From Rhizobium brockwellii (GTDB lineage: Bacteria > Pseudomonadota > Alphaproteobacteria > Rhizobiales > Rhizobiaceae): a stretch of 64,000 nucleotides of DNA. The translations under genes were made by a program, and so were the position numbers. Under the pieces are notes generated by a model, which made no database searches, had not been told where the DNA came from, and saw only the letters and a list, made by a program, of their open reading frames with translations. The first letter of the stretch is position 1. Every line of letters begins with the position of its first letter. This document shows, piece after piece, positions 23,698 to 33,403 of this stretch. The stretch spans positions 2,418,001 to 2,482,000 of the forward strand of contig NZ_CP053439.1 of the NCBI RefSeq assembly GCF_000769405.2, given 5' to 3'.

Positions 23698-24929
23698 CCA
23701 TCGCCAGCACCGAACGACCGCCGGTAGCGGCCATCGCCGCACTCGGGCTGACGCAGATCATCGGTTATGGATCGCTCTATTACAGCTTCAGCATCCTCGC
23801 CCCCGACATGGCCCGTGATTTGGGCTGGTCATCGGAATGGATCTTCGGCGCGCTCTCTGTGGCCCTTCTGATCGGCGGTCTGGCCGCACCTCTCATGGGC
23901 ACGTGGATCGATCGCTTCGGCGCTGGCTGGATCATGACATCAGGCTCGGCGATTGCCGCCGCCGCCCTCGTCGCCTGCGCCTTCGCGCCGGGAAAGATCG
24001 CTTTCGTCGCGGCATTGATCGGTATCGAGATCGCCTCGAACCTGGTGCAATATGGCGCAGCCTTCGCCCTGCTCGTGCAGATCAGGCCGCAGGTCGCCCA
24101 GCGCAGCATCACCTATCTGACCCTGATCGCCGGCTTCGCCTCGACCATTTTCTGGCCGATCACCACGGCGCTGCATGCGCATCTCTCCTGGCAGAACGTC
24201 TATCTGATCTTCGCCGCGCTCAATCTCGTTGTCTGCCTTCCCATTCATGCCTGGCTCTCCCGTGGCGTCAGCCAAACCAGGAGACGGACCGGAGACGAGG
24301 CCACAAAACGCGTCGAGCCGAGCCTTCCGCCATCGGTACGCAGGCCGGCCTTTATCCTGATGGTGACGGGCTTTGCTTTGGAAAGCTTCGTGAACTCGGC
24401 GCTTCTGGTGCACATGGTGCCTGTGATGTCGGCACTCGGCCTCGGCGCCATGGCGGTGGTGGTCGGAACGCTCTTCGGCCCGTCGCAAGTGCTGAGCCGC
24501 CTTATCAACATGGTCTTCGGCGAGAGCTTGTCGCAAGTGATGCTGGCGATCATCTGCGCCATCCTGCTGCCGACAGCGCTTGTCATCCTCATCGCCACCG
24601 CACCCTCGATGCCCGGCGCATTGGTCTTCGCCGTCGTCTTCGGCCTCGGCTCGGGCCTTAACAGCATCGTCTACGGAACCTTGCCGCTAGCGCTCTTCGG
24701 AAGCGATGGCTACGGCCGGCGGCAAGGACAAATCATGTCGGTGCGTCTCGTCGTCTCCTCGATGGCGCCGTTCGCGCTCGCCTTCTTGATGGGCAATCTC
24801 GGCGTCTCATGGTCGCTGTCGATCGCAGCATTGCTCAGCACCGTCGCCGTCGCCGCATTCTTCACCATTATGCGGCTGACGCGCCCGGTTGGCGGGCCGG
24901 GAACGGTTCCCAATCCCGGAGAAATTTGA
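23694..24929 (+). CDS. arsK: Major-facilitator arsenite exporter, ArsK-like
   Basis: This 411-residue protein has twelve hydrophobic segments. It opens [20 protein letters not shown] and has an MFS loop motif between helices 2 and 3 ([11 protein letters not shown]). It is the last gene of the ars operon and overlaps arsH by four bases. In Agrobacterium an MFS protein named ArsK exports arsenite and antimonite. The position and opening sequence here suggest the same role, but the family also contains unrelated MFS carriers. If correct, the operon has two exit routes for arsenite, channel and pump. Confidence 0.75.
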   Translation: MTIASTERPPVAAIAALGLTQIIGYGSLYYSFSILAPDMARDLGWSSEWIFGALSVALLIGGLAAPLMGTWIDRFGAGWIMTSGSAIAAAALVACAFAPGKIAFVAALIGIEIASNLVQYGAAFALLVQIRPQVAQRSITYLTLIAGFASTIFWPITTALHAHLSWQNVYLIFAALNLVVCLPIHAWLSRGVSQTRRRTGDEATKRVEPSLPPSVRRPAFILMVTGFALESFVNSALLVHMVPVMSALGLGAMAVVVGTLFGPSQVLSRLINMVFGESLSQVMLAIICAILLPTALVILIATAPSMPGALVFAVVFGLGSGLNSIVYGTLPLALFGSDGYGRRQGQIMSVRLVVSSMAPFALAFLMGNLGVSWSLSIAALLSTVAVAAFFTIMRLTRPVGGPGTVPNPGEI

Positions 24930-24939
24930 GCGCGATAAT

Positions 24940-25206
24940 CTACTTGACGACCGCCGAGCCCTTGACGATGTCGATCGTCTCGCCGCCGTCGAGCCCGATG
25001 CGGTCGCCGTCGGGCGTCGTCATGAAGCAGCCCGAGGGGCAGAGGCTTTCCGAAGCACCGGCATCGACGACGACCTCGACGCGCTGGCCGCCCTCGGTGA
25101 TGACGAGCACGACGGCGGCTGGATCGGTATTGGTGATGGATGCCGCTTCAGCCGCGGGCGCGGCAAGCAGCGGGACAAGCAGAACGGCGGCAAATCTTGC
25201 CATCAT
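24940..25206 (-). CDS. Small exported protein of unknown function
   Basis: The 88 residues start with a signal peptide (RFAAVLLVPLLAAPAAEA). A short beta-rich domain follows, with SITNTDPAAVVLVITEGGQR, a CPSGC pair near residue 55 and a C-terminal DGGETIDIVKGSAVV. The two close cysteines may form a disulphide or bind metal. It converges with arsK, with 10 bases between. Similar short proteins are conserved in rhizobia. The compact periplasmic fold is inferred only from pattern. Confidence 0.7.
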   Translation of the reverse strand: MMARFAAVLLVPLLAAPAAEAASITNTDPAAVVLVITEGGQRVEVVVDAGASESLCPSGCFMTTPDGDRIGLDGGETIDIVKGSAVVK

Positions 25207-25318
25207 GTGCGGCGGCGCTGGCGCGCCCTCCCCTCGAACGATCGGTGCTGCCCCCGGCAGCGATCCCGATAGTGGAGATCATGCACATATAGCTGTGAAT
25301 GATGGCTGAATGACCCGT

Positions 25319-27850
25319 TCAGCCTTTCCGATTGCCGTCTGCCGTCTTGCTGCGCAATTGCCGCACCGGCTGCTCCTCCTCCATGGGCGTGTCCGCCGAG
25401 TTTTCCTGCTCGTTGGGTTGATCCCTGCCCGCATCGGCAAGCGCGGGACGAGCCTCTCGATGGATGGTAAGATCGGTCTGCGGCAGCGGGATCTCGATGC
25501 CCTCGGCCTTGAAGCGCTTAAGGATCTCGATCCTGAGATTGTTGCGCACCGCCATGCCGTCACCCATGTCGGCGAGGAAGAAGCGCAGCTCGAAATCCAG
25601 CGAATAGGGCCCGAAGCGCAGGAATTCGACATGTGGCTCGGGATTGCGCATGACGAGCGGTATCTTGGCCGTCAGTTCAAGTAGGATGTCCATCACCTGC
25701 TGCGGATCGGCGTTGTAGGCGACGGAAACCGGAATTTCCGAGCGACCGATCTTGTTGCGGTGTGTCCAGTTGCCGACGAGGCCGTTGATCAACTCCGAAT
25801 TCGGCACGATGATCGACTGCTTGCGGAAGGTCTCGATCTCCGTGGCGCGCACCGAAATGCGTTTGACGATGCCTTCGGCCGTGCCGGAAACGACATGGTC
25901 TCCGACCTTGAACGGCCGTTCGACGAGCAGGATCAGGCCGGAGACGAAGTTGGAGACGATGTTCTGCAGGCCGAAACCGATACCGACCGAAAGTGCGGAG
26001 GCGACGAGCGCGAAGCTCGACAGATCGATGCCGGCCGCCGAAACGCCGATGATCGCCGCGATGCCGACGCCGAGATAGCCGATGCCCGTCTTGACCGAAT
26101 TGCGCACGCCGAGATCGACATGGCTTCTTGCCATGACATTGCCGTCGAGCCAGCGCTGCAGCCAGCGCGTCAGCAAATACACGCCGGCAAACAGCAGGAT
26201 GCCGGTGCAGATGCCGAGCAGCGATATGCTGATACCGCCGAGCCTGACCTCGGTGAATAGCCTGTAGGCAAGAATCTGGAGGTCCTGCACATGGAAGCCC
26301 CAGAGCAGCAGGATCAGCGGGATGCCGACGAGAAGCGCCACCGCATAGATGGCAAGACCGACAAGCAGGCCGGCCTGGTCGATCGCCACCGGTCCGAGCT
26401 TGAAGCGGCGCGTCAGGAAGCTTGCGAAGAAGGTGTCGCCGAAGCTCTCCTGCCTTGATATCGCCTTGCCGGAAAGCAGGCCGACATACATGGTGACGAC
26501 GACGGCGCCGGTAATGATGAGCTGCGTGGCGACGAAGCGCGCCAGCCCAACATAACCGGTCAGCGCGGTGAGGATGAGGCCGGCGCCGACCACCCGCAGT
26601 ATGATCGCCATGCCGCGCGGCCAATGCCTTCCCGGCGCATCGGGATCGCCGTTCCTGGCCAGCATCGGCTTGCCGAATGAGACCGCGATCAGGATCAGGC
26701 CGATGATCAGCGCAGCAATCAGGCTTCTGACCACGGTCAGCACGAGCGGCGAGCCCATCGCCTCGCCGATCGTGCCGAACAGATAATCGAGCGCATTAAC
26801 GATCGCCATCGCCAGCAGGCAGTAGCCGATTGAGCGCGCGCCGAGATTGGAAAGCCGAACGAGGCGCCAGCGCGGTTCGTGCGGCGCAAAGATGGCATTG
26901 ACGAAGCGGCCGACGAAATAGACGAGCCCGATCGCCCCGAAGAGCGCACCGATGACAGGTGCGATATCGGGCCTCAGCACATTGAACCCGTTAAGGAAAA
27001 AGAACGAGGTGACGAGCAACACCGAGAGCGCCAGCGTGCGGATCAACGTCGACCAGAAGGCGATCGACAGCCGGCCGATATAGGACGGGTTCTCGACTGC
27101 CTCGTCGCGCTGCAGGTAGGAGCCGAACAGCCGGTAACTGCCCGAGAGCAGGATCAGCGCCGAGGCGAGCGACAGGAAGATCGCGGCAAACATCGGGAAA
27201 CGCTTGAATTTCCAAACAAAGGTGGCCCAGCTCGACAGGGCCTGCGAGAATTCGCTGGCCTCGTGCACAAAGGCGCTGCCGGCATCGTCGAGCACCGAGA
27301 CCGAAATCTCGGTGCGCCGGAGCAGCGTATCGGCAAACAGCCGCCGCCGCATCTCGGTGATCTCGTTGACGAGCTTCGTCACCGTGATCGACAGGTTTTC
27401 GGCATCGCCCGTCAGCGCGTTGATCTGCGCACGTTCGGCAGCGAGCGCGTTGCGCTCCTGGGTGACGACCTCGGATTCCGGCGGCTGCCCGTCCTTCGGC
27501 GGATCGCCGATCTCGGCAAGCCGGTTCTTGATCTGGTCAAAACGCGGCCTGAGATTGACCGATATGGTGATGACGGCGCGGCTGAGCTCGTCAGCCTTGG
27601 TCGCAAGCCCGACCAGGGCATCGTCGTTGTCGGCATTCTGCTTGACGCCGTCCTGAAGCGCCGTCAGCTGGACCTTCGCCTTGTCGATCTCCTTTGTCGC
27701 CTGGTCGAACGGCGTATCGGCGAGCGGCGCCTGCGCCGCCGCCGGTGCCTGCGGCTCCTGTGCGAAGGCCGCAGCACCCTTGAAATGCGCACCCGCGACC
27801 GCCAGCGTCAGCAGAAGAATGGTGCGAAGCAGGATCGGTCTCAGCCGCAA
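25319..27850 (-). CDS. DUF3772/MscS-family mechanosensitive channel (MscK-like)
   Basis: A TTG at 27850 preceded by GGAGG with five bases between is the best start. It places the signal peptide (ILLRTILLLTLAVAGAHF, then AAAFAQ) at the N-terminus; the longer frame to 27979 adds an Arg-rich stretch. The 843-residue protein has a periplasmic DUF3772 coiled-coil domain (about 40-200) and around ten membrane helices. The MscS core reads ALSVGIGFGLQNIVSNFVSG, then ILLVERPFKVGDHVV and IIVPNSELINGLVGNWTH. Such channels release solutes on osmotic downshift. This is the second large MscS gene in the window and is only distantly related to the one at 10818. Confidence 0.9.
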   Translation of the reverse strand: MRLRPILLRTILLLTLAVAGAHFKGAAAFAQEPQAPAAAQAPLADTPFDQATKEIDKAKVQLTALQDGVKQNADNDDALVGLATKADELSRAVITISVNLRPRFDQIKNRLAEIGDPPKDGQPPESEVVTQERNALAAERAQINALTGDAENLSITVTKLVNEITEMRRRLFADTLLRRTEISVSVLDDAGSAFVHEASEFSQALSSWATFVWKFKRFPMFAAIFLSLASALILLSGSYRLFGSYLQRDEAVENPSYIGRLSIAFWSTLIRTLALSVLLVTSFFFLNGFNVLRPDIAPVIGALFGAIGLVYFVGRFVNAIFAPHEPRWRLVRLSNLGARSIGYCLLAMAIVNALDYLFGTIGEAMGSPLVLTVVRSLIAALIIGLILIAVSFGKPMLARNGDPDAPGRHWPRGMAIILRVVGAGLILTALTGYVGLARFVATQLIITGAVVVTMYVGLLSGKAISRQESFGDTFFASFLTRRFKLGPVAIDQAGLLVGLAIYAVALLVGIPLILLLWGFHVQDLQILAYRLFTEVRLGGISISLLGICTGILLFAGVYLLTRWLQRWLDGNVMARSHVDLGVRNSVKTGIGYLGVGIAAIIGVSAAGIDLSSFALVASALSVGIGFGLQNIVSNFVSGLILLVERPFKVGDHVVSGTAEGIVKRISVRATEIETFRKQSIIVPNSELINGLVGNWTHRNKIGRSEIPVSVAYNADPQQVMDILLELTAKIPLVMRNPEPHVEFLRFGPYSLDFELRFFLADMGDGMAVRNNLRIEILKRFKAEGIEIPLPQTDLTIHREARPALADAGRDQPNEQENSADTPMEEEQPVRQLRSKTADGNRKG

Positions 27851-27942
27851 AAGCGCCTCCGGGAAAGGTTGTCGTCGGAATAGAATGCCAGCTTGTCTTA
27901 GTAAAGAAAGGCGACAGAAAGGCGGAAGCTCCCTGGAAACCC

Positions 27943-28494
27943 TTAGAAACCGGCATCGGGCCGAGAGAGATAGTCGCATTCCTCAGCCGTCGACTCGCGT
28001 CCAAGCATGGCATTGCGGTGAGGAAAGCGGCCGTAGGCGGCGATCACGTCGCGGTGGCGGATCGCATAATCGAGATATTCCGCATCGCCGAGCGCGCCAA
28101 ACAGTTCCACCGATCGCTCCTGCTCCCCAAGGTCCTCGGCATGTTCGAAGGGCATGTAGAAAAAGGTACGGCATGCCGCCTCGACCGCCCGATCAGCGCC
28201 CGATGCCAAAGCGAGCTTGGCTTCCCGAAGCGCCAGCCCATCGGTCGCAATGGCAAGCGCCGTGCCGCGATAGATGTTGCGAGGAAACTGGTCGAGCACG
28301 ATCACAGCCGCCAGCCGGCTCTCCGCATCCGCCCGCCATTCGGCCCCAACATCCGCGGCAAGGGCCAGATGGGTATCGCGAAAGACCGTGCTGATCTCCG
28401 CGTCGAGGTCAGGCGACGCGCGGAACCATAGCTCCCGGCCGCATCTGACGAACCAGAAATCATAGACTTCCTTCGGTGGGCGAATCGTCGTCAT
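27943..28494 (-). CDS. DUF924 family protein
   Basis: This 183-residue soluble all-helical protein begins with VYDFWFVRCGRELWF. It also has the conserved RLAAVIVLDQFPRNIYRGTA, FFYMPFEHAEDLGEQERSV and YGRFPHRNAMLGRES blocks of DUF924. The fold is TPR-like, but the biochemical role is unknown. The Asp-Gln-Phe-Pro-Arg-Asn motif is strictly conserved in the family. It lies upstream of the MscS gene on the same strand, with a 92-base gap, so co-transcription is possible. Confidence 0.88.
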   Translation of the reverse strand: MTTIRPPKEVYDFWFVRCGRELWFRASPDLDAEISTVFRDTHLALAADVGAEWRADAESRLAAVIVLDQFPRNIYRGTALAIATDGLALREAKLALASGADRAVEAACRTFFYMPFEHAEDLGEQERSVELFGALGDAEYLDYAIRHRDVIAAYGRFPHRNAMLGRESTAEECDYLSRPDAGF

Positions 28495-28613
28495 GTCTCC
28501 TCCCCTAGCGTCATGCTCCTTGATGCGATGTCGATAAACTATTGTAGAGATAGGACAAACGGCGTGCTGTATGCGGCAAACGAGAGAAACATCGTCGAGT
28601 CCAGCGTCAAACG

Positions 28614-29678
28614 CTACTTCCCCTCATGCAACGAAAACACCAGCGTCGCCTTGGTTCCGTCGTGGCCGGGGTCATAGGCGAAATCCGATTTCAAGCTGGC
28701 GGCCATCGCCGTCAGAATGCGTGTACCAAGGCCGGTTCCTCTTGCCGGGCTCGATGGGTCGAAACCGGCGCCGTCATCCTCGACGATGACACGCAATGCC
28801 TCTTCCGTCTGGTCGACGATGACGCGGATCTCGCCCGGCACGCTGTCCGGATAGGCGTATTTGAAGGCATTGGTGACGAGTTCACTGACGATCAGCCCGA
28901 GCGTGATCACCTTGTCGGTCGCCAGATTGACCGCCTGCGCGGTGAGCACGATCCGATGCGGCCGTTTGTCGTCGCGCATCGAGGCTTCAAGTTCGGTGAG
29001 CAGGCTGTTCAGATATTCGTCGACCTGGACCGAGCCGACCTGCCGATTGGTGTAGAGCCGGCGGTGTACGCTGGCGATGGCGTTGATGCGCATCTGCGTT
29101 TCGTGCAGCGCGTCGATCGCCACTTGATCCGTGGTCATCGAGGATTGCATGCGGATCAGCGCGCCAACGAGGCCGAGGCTGTTGGCGATGCGGTGATTGA
29201 CCTCGGCAAGCAGCATTTCGGCAAGGTCACGCTGCTGGCGGATCACCTCCTGCGCCTGCGCCGTCTCGCGGCGAAAACGCGCCCGCTCCAGCGCCTGTTC
29301 GAGCGCGGCGGCGAGCAGGTCGAAATAATCGGCTGAGATCCCCTTGAGCATGTAATCGTCGGCGCCGGCCTTCAGCGCCGCGACCGCGATGCTTGTATCG
29401 TCCGAACCCGTCGCATAGATCACCGGCGGATGATCCGGCATCGCCATGATGCAGGGAAGAATGTCGAGGCCGGTCTCGTCGGCCAGGATATGATCGAGCA
29501 CGATGGCGTCGATACCGCCTCCGCCGAGTCTCGCAAGACCGGCAGCGCCGCTCTCGGCCCACTCGACCGAAAAGCCACACTGATGCAGGTTTTTCTGCAT
29601 CAGTAGGGCAAGCCCCTCGTCGTCGTCGATATAGAGGATGTGGATCGGAGCATCCGCATCGCCGTTAGAATTGCTCAT
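28614..29678 (-). CDS. Receiver domain fused to HisKA_2-type histidine kinase
   Basis: The ATG at 29678 follows CGGGAGACAGA. Residues 10-125 form a receiver domain (ILYIDDDEGLALL, phospho-Asp in IVLDHILADETG). Residues about 165-240 hold a HisKA_2 dimerisation region with the phosphorylatable His in AEVNHRIANSLGLVGALIRMQ. A HATPase domain follows with ELVTNAFKYAYP and DDGAGFDP, then GLGTRIL. No membrane segment or sensor domain is present. The kinase is cytosolic and its input is presumably phosphorylation of its own receiver. Such hybrid proteins often feed the general stress PhyR-type system in alphaproteobacteria. No partner is adjacent. Confidence 0.9.
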   Translation of the reverse strand: MSNSNGDADAPIHILYIDDDEGLALLMQKNLHQCGFSVEWAESGAAGLARLGGGGIDAIVLDHILADETGLDILPCIMAMPDHPPVIYATGSDDTSIAVAALKAGADDYMLKGISADYFDLLAAALEQALERARFRRETAQAQEVIRQQRDLAEMLLAEVNHRIANSLGLVGALIRMQSSMTTDQVAIDALHETQMRINAIASVHRRLYTNRQVGSVQVDEYLNSLLTELEASMRDDKRPHRIVLTAQAVNLATDKVITLGLIVSELVTNAFKYAYPDSVPGEIRVIVDQTEEALRVIVEDDGAGFDPSSPARGTGLGTRILTAMAASLKSDFAYDPGHDGTKATLVFSLHEGK

Positions 29679-29954
29679 TCTGTCTCCCGGCGTTCTCTCG
29701 CAGCGACGACCGCCCGCAAGCGTCAGAGTCGTCCGCAAGGCAATGTCGTATTGCATTGGCCGCCTGGGGTAAACAGCAGTTATCCCTCGCTCTTGTCGCA
29801 GGCGGCGCGGAAGGAGGATGTCGGGAATCCGGCATTTTCAGAACATGACCCTGGCCTGGGGGATCCCCATGGAAGCCGCTGAAGGAGATGGAAAACGAAC
29901 AACCTGAAATGAGATGCATAAACGCCGAGCGGCCCAATTGGTTCCGCCCATAAG

Positions 29955-31400
29955 CTAATTTTTCTGGAATTTCCGATGGCCGGATACTTCGGCCCCTGCC
30001 TCTGCCGGCAGTTGCAGGAAGCGCAGCGACGAGACGACGCCGATCGCGCCGACCACGACGAAAGCCCAGTGGAAATCGGCAAGAACCGGATTGTCGGCGC
30101 CCCTGAGAGCCGAGCCGATATTGAGCACGGCCGCCGCCACCGCCACGCCGAGCAGCATCGATACCTGCTGCAGCATGCTCGACAGCGTCGAGGCCGAGCT
30201 TCGCTGCGCCGGGCCGATATCGGCGAAGGCCAACGTGTTCAGCGCGGTGAATTCCATCGACCGCGACAGGCCGGCGAGAAAGAGGAGCGCATGGATGAAA
30301 AACGGCGGCGTCTCCGGCGAAAGGAAACCGCAGGCGGCGATCGAAAGCGCCGCGATCAGCCCATTGACCCCAAGCACGGTGCGAAAGCCGAAGAAGCGCA
30401 GCAGCGGCGTCGTCACCGCCTTCATGCTGAAATTGCCGAGGAAATAGACGAGCAGATAGGCGCCGGCGGCAATCGAGCTCAGGCCGAAGCCGAGCTGAAA
30501 CAGCAGAGGCAGCAGGAACGGCGTCGCATTGATCGCCATCCGGCAAGCGGTGCCCGCCGACAGCGTCGACATCGAGAAGGTCTGGATGCGGAAGGCTGAA
30601 AGGTCGAGCAGGGGATTGTCGACGGCGAGGAAATGCCGCGTCGCCATGACCGACAGCACGATGCCCGCCGCCAGCATTGATATGACGAGCAAAAGTCCGC
30701 CTTCCCATTTGACCGAGAGTTCGAGGGCGGCGAGCAGGAAGGTCAGGCCCGCGGCACTGAGGACGAAGCCCATGAGATCCAGCCGACCGGGATTGGTCTC
30801 ACGCTGCTCCGGCACGAAACGCAACACCAGCGCGATGCCGAGAATGCCGATCGGGATGTTGATGAGGAAGTTCCAGTGCCAGCTGGCATAGGTGGTGATG
30901 AAGCCGCCGAGCACCGGGCCGATCACCGGCGCCGTCAGCGCCGGCCAGGTGATCAGCGCGATCGCCTGGATGAGTTCCGACTTGCGGGCGTTTTTCAGCA
31001 CGATGATACGCCCGACCGGCGTCATCAGCGCGCTGCCCGCCCCCTGCACTGCGCGCCACAGCACAAACTCCGCAAGGCTGCCGGACAGCCCGCAAAACAG
31101 CGAGGCGCCGGTAAAGACGGCAATCGACATCAGGAAAATGCGGCGCGCACCGAATCGGTCGCCGAGCCAGCCCGACAGCGGAATGAAGGCGGCCATCGTC
31201 AGCATGTAGACAGTGATGCCGATGCTCATCGACACCGGCTGCACGCCGAAGCTTGCCGCCATCTGCGGCAACGAGGTGGTAACGATCGTACCGTCGAGGA
31301 TCTGCATGAAGAAGGAAACGGCAACGACCAGTGCCACGATCTTCGCCTGGCGGCCGCTCGCGGCCTCTTGCCCATTCTCGCTCGTCTCTGCCGTGGTCAT
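29955..31400 (-). CDS. DHA2/EmrB-family multidrug MFS exporter
   Basis: The ATG at 31400 starts MTTAETSENGQEAASG; a longer frame to 31550 adds an unlikely extension. The 481-residue protein has fourteen predicted helices and DHA2 motifs: FFMQILDGTIVTTSLPQMA in helix 1, GWLGDRFGARRIFL in loop 2-3, and WRAVQGAGSALMTPVGR in motif B. It exports drugs or organic ions with protons. No HlyD partner is adjacent, unlike EmrAB, so it may work alone as QacA or Stp-like proteins do. The regulator is not evident. Confidence 0.9.
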   Translation of the reverse strand: MTTAETSENGQEAASGRQAKIVALVVAVSFFMQILDGTIVTTSLPQMAASFGVQPVSMSIGITVYMLTMAAFIPLSGWLGDRFGARRIFLMSIAVFTGASLFCGLSGSLAEFVLWRAVQGAGSALMTPVGRIIVLKNARKSELIQAIALITWPALTAPVIGPVLGGFITTYASWHWNFLINIPIGILGIALVLRFVPEQRETNPGRLDLMGFVLSAAGLTFLLAALELSVKWEGGLLLVISMLAAGIVLSVMATRHFLAVDNPLLDLSAFRIQTFSMSTLSAGTACRMAINATPFLLPLLFQLGFGLSSIAAGAYLLVYFLGNFSMKAVTTPLLRFFGFRTVLGVNGLIAALSIAACGFLSPETPPFFIHALLFLAGLSRSMEFTALNTLAFADIGPAQRSSASTLSSMLQQVSMLLGVAVAAAVLNIGSALRGADNPVLADFHWAFVVVGAIGVVSSLRFLQLPAEAGAEVSGHRKFQKN

Positions 31401-31972
31401 CGATCTGCCAATAAAAATTCCGGATGACGCGACAGGGAAACGGGAAGGAAGTCGATCGGAGATCTGCCGCGCGGAGGAGCACGGACATGGAAACCCGCGC
31501 ACTGGCTGAATACGCCCGTTGCAGCCGGGCGGAAAGGCTAAATCTCGCACTACGCAGGAATATTCCCGATGCAGCCGGATAGCTCGCCGCTATCGATCCC
31601 AAGAAAGGATTCAAGAAAAAGGCCCCGCCGAAGCGAGGCCAAGCTTGATCCGCTCCGGGGAAAAACAGGAGCGGCGCGCAGTCCATACCGTGCGATCCAT
31701 GTCGCAGCGAGGCCAGATGTCGCTGCATCGGTACGCTCGCCAAAGAATTTTTCGAGATCTGCCGAAAAAAGATCGACCCCAAAAACTATCCGCCCACGTG
31801 GTGCGACACCTGTCGCATTGCAGCAACGATTGGCGCTTGCAATGTTTATAAAAATAGATATCACTAAACATATTGCTAAACATGATGATTGAGGAGTTCA
31901 TGTGAGCATTCTCTGAAGTGGGTGAACATGCGACGCCGGCGGGGAGCCGGCCCTTGGTTCTGGGAGGAACTT
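31401..31972. other. Intergenic region before the ABC/dihydroxyacetone operon
   Basis: I see no credible gene in these 572 bases between divergent transcripts. The frames present on both strands have Ser/Arg-rich non-protein composition. A short hairpin, GATAGC-TCGCC-GCTATC, lies at 31578-31594. An AT-rich stretch at 31841-31890 contains the CTAAACAT repeat and is the likely promoter zone for the importer operon. Confidence 0.55.
31864..31883. promoter_or_regulatory. CTAAACAT direct repeat in the importer promoter
   Basis: CTAAACAT occurs at 31864-31871 and again at 31876-31883, 12 bases apart centre to centre, within the AT-rich stretch before the binding-protein gene. It is a candidate regulator site, with no further support. 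Confidence 0.35.
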
Positions 31973-33298
31973 ATGCAGAAAACATCGAAAGCCCTTTTCG
32001 GGCTGGCCACGGCATTCGTCATGTCGTCGGCATTGCCCAATCTCGCCAAAGCCGATGAACTGACGCTGTGTTGGGCCGCATGGGACCCCGCCAATGCGCT
32101 GGTCGAGCTGTCGAAGGATTTCACCGCCAAGACCGGCACGCAGATGAAGTTCGAATTCGTTCCCTGGACGAGTTATGCCGATCGCTTCCTCAACGAGCTG
32201 AATTCGCACGGCAAGCTCTGCGACCTCATCATCGGGGACAGCCAGTGGATCGGCGGCTCGGCCGAGAACGGCCATTACGTCAAGCTCAACGACTTCTTCG
32301 ACAAGGAAGGCATCAAGATGGATGACTTCGTGCCGGCGACGGTCGTCGGCTACTCGGAATGGCCGAAGAACACGCCGAACTACTGGGCGCTGCCTGCCAT
32401 GGGCGACGTCGTCGGCTGGACCTACCGCAAGGACTGGTTCGAGAAGCCGGAACTGCAGAAGGAATTCAAGGAGAAATACGGCCACGATCTCGCCGCGCCG
32501 AAGACCTATGACGAGCTGAAGCAAATCGCCGAGTTCTTCCAAAAGCGTCAGATCGACGGCAAGACGGTCTACGGTGCCTCGATCTATACCGAGCGCGGCT
32601 CCGAAGGCATCACCATGGGTGTGACCAACGTCCTCTACGACTGGGGCTTCCAGTACGAGAACCCGAAGAAGCCCTACGACATGGAAGGCTTTGTCAACTC
32701 GGACGACGCGGTCAAGGGCCTCGAATTCTACAAGTCACTCTATGATTGCTGCACCCCGCCCGGCAGCTCCAACGTCTACATGGTCGAATCCGCCGACGCC
32801 TTCAAATCCGGTCAGGTCGCCATGCAGATGAACTTCGCCTTCACCTGGCCCGGCCTTTACAAGGACGAGAAGGTCGGCGGCGAGAGGATCGGCTTCTTCC
32901 CCAATCCGGCTGAAAAGGCGCATTTCGCCCAGCTCGGCGGCCAGGGCATCTCGGTGGTTTCCTACTCCGACAAGCGCGACGCTGCCCTGCAATACATAAA
33001 ATGGTTCGCACAGCCAGATGTGCAGGCCAAGTGGTGGGAACTCGGCGGCTTCTCCTGCCTGAACTCCGTCGTCAATGCGCCGGACTTTGCCAAGAGCCAA
33101 CCCTATGCCCAGGCCTTCCTGGACTCGATGGCGATCGTCAAGGACTTCTGGGCCGAACCAAGCTACGCCTCGCTGCTGCAGGCCATGCAGAAGCGCGTCC
33201 ACAACTACGTGGTCGCCGGCAACGGCACCGCCAAAGAAGCGCTCGACGGCCTGGTGAAGGACTGGAGCGACGTCTTCAAGGACGACGGCAAGATCTGA
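31973..33298 (+). CDS. ABC importer periplasmic binding protein (sugar/polyol type)
   Basis: The ATG at 31973 follows GGGAGGAAC. A signal peptide ends with NLAKA, giving a mature start DELTLCWAAWDPANALVEL. The roughly 440-residue product is a family 1 extracellular solute-binding protein (YKDEKVGGERIGFFPNP, and an Ala-rich C-terminal repeat of helices). It begins an operon with two permeases, two ATPases and dihydroxyacetone kinase genes. The substrate is therefore probably a polyol, ketose or triose source, but sequence alone does not identify it. Strong hairpins after the gene may keep its transcript more abundant than the permeases. Confidence 0.88.
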   Translation: MQKTSKALFGLATAFVMSSALPNLAKADELTLCWAAWDPANALVELSKDFTAKTGTQMKFEFVPWTSYADRFLNELNSHGKLCDLIIGDSQWIGGSAENGHYVKLNDFFDKEGIKMDDFVPATVVGYSEWPKNTPNYWALPAMGDVVGWTYRKDWFEKPELQKEFKEKYGHDLAAPKTYDELKQIAEFFQKRQIDGKTVYGASIYTERGSEGITMGVTNVLYDWGFQYENPKKPYDMEGFVNSDDAVKGLEFYKSLYDCCTPPGSSNVYMVESADAFKSGQVAMQMNFAFTWPGLYKDEKVGGERIGFFPNPAEKAHFAQLGGQGISVVSYSDKRDAALQYIKWFAQPDVQAKWWELGGFSCLNSVVNAPDFAKSQPYAQAFLDSMAIVKDFWAEPSYASLLQAMQKRVHNYVVAGNGTAKEALDGLVKDWSDVFKDDGKI

Positions 33299-33318
33299 CG
33301 CGCGGCATCCCTCTGCGC

Positions 33319-33368
33319 GCCATCCTCACCAGGATGGCGGCCCGGATCGGCAGACGAGCCGGGCCGCC
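33319..33368 (+). terminator. Tandem hairpins between binding-protein and permease genes
   Basis: GCCATCCT-CACC-AGGATGGC (33319-33338) is followed, with three bases of overlap, by GGCGGCCCGG (33336-33345) pairing with CCGGGCCGCC (33359-33368). No T-run follows. The arrangement suits partial termination or 3' protection of the binding-protein mRNA rather than full termination. Confidence 0.55.
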
Positions 33369-33403
33369 AGATCTCCCATACCCCCAAAAGACCGGGTGAA
33401 AAC

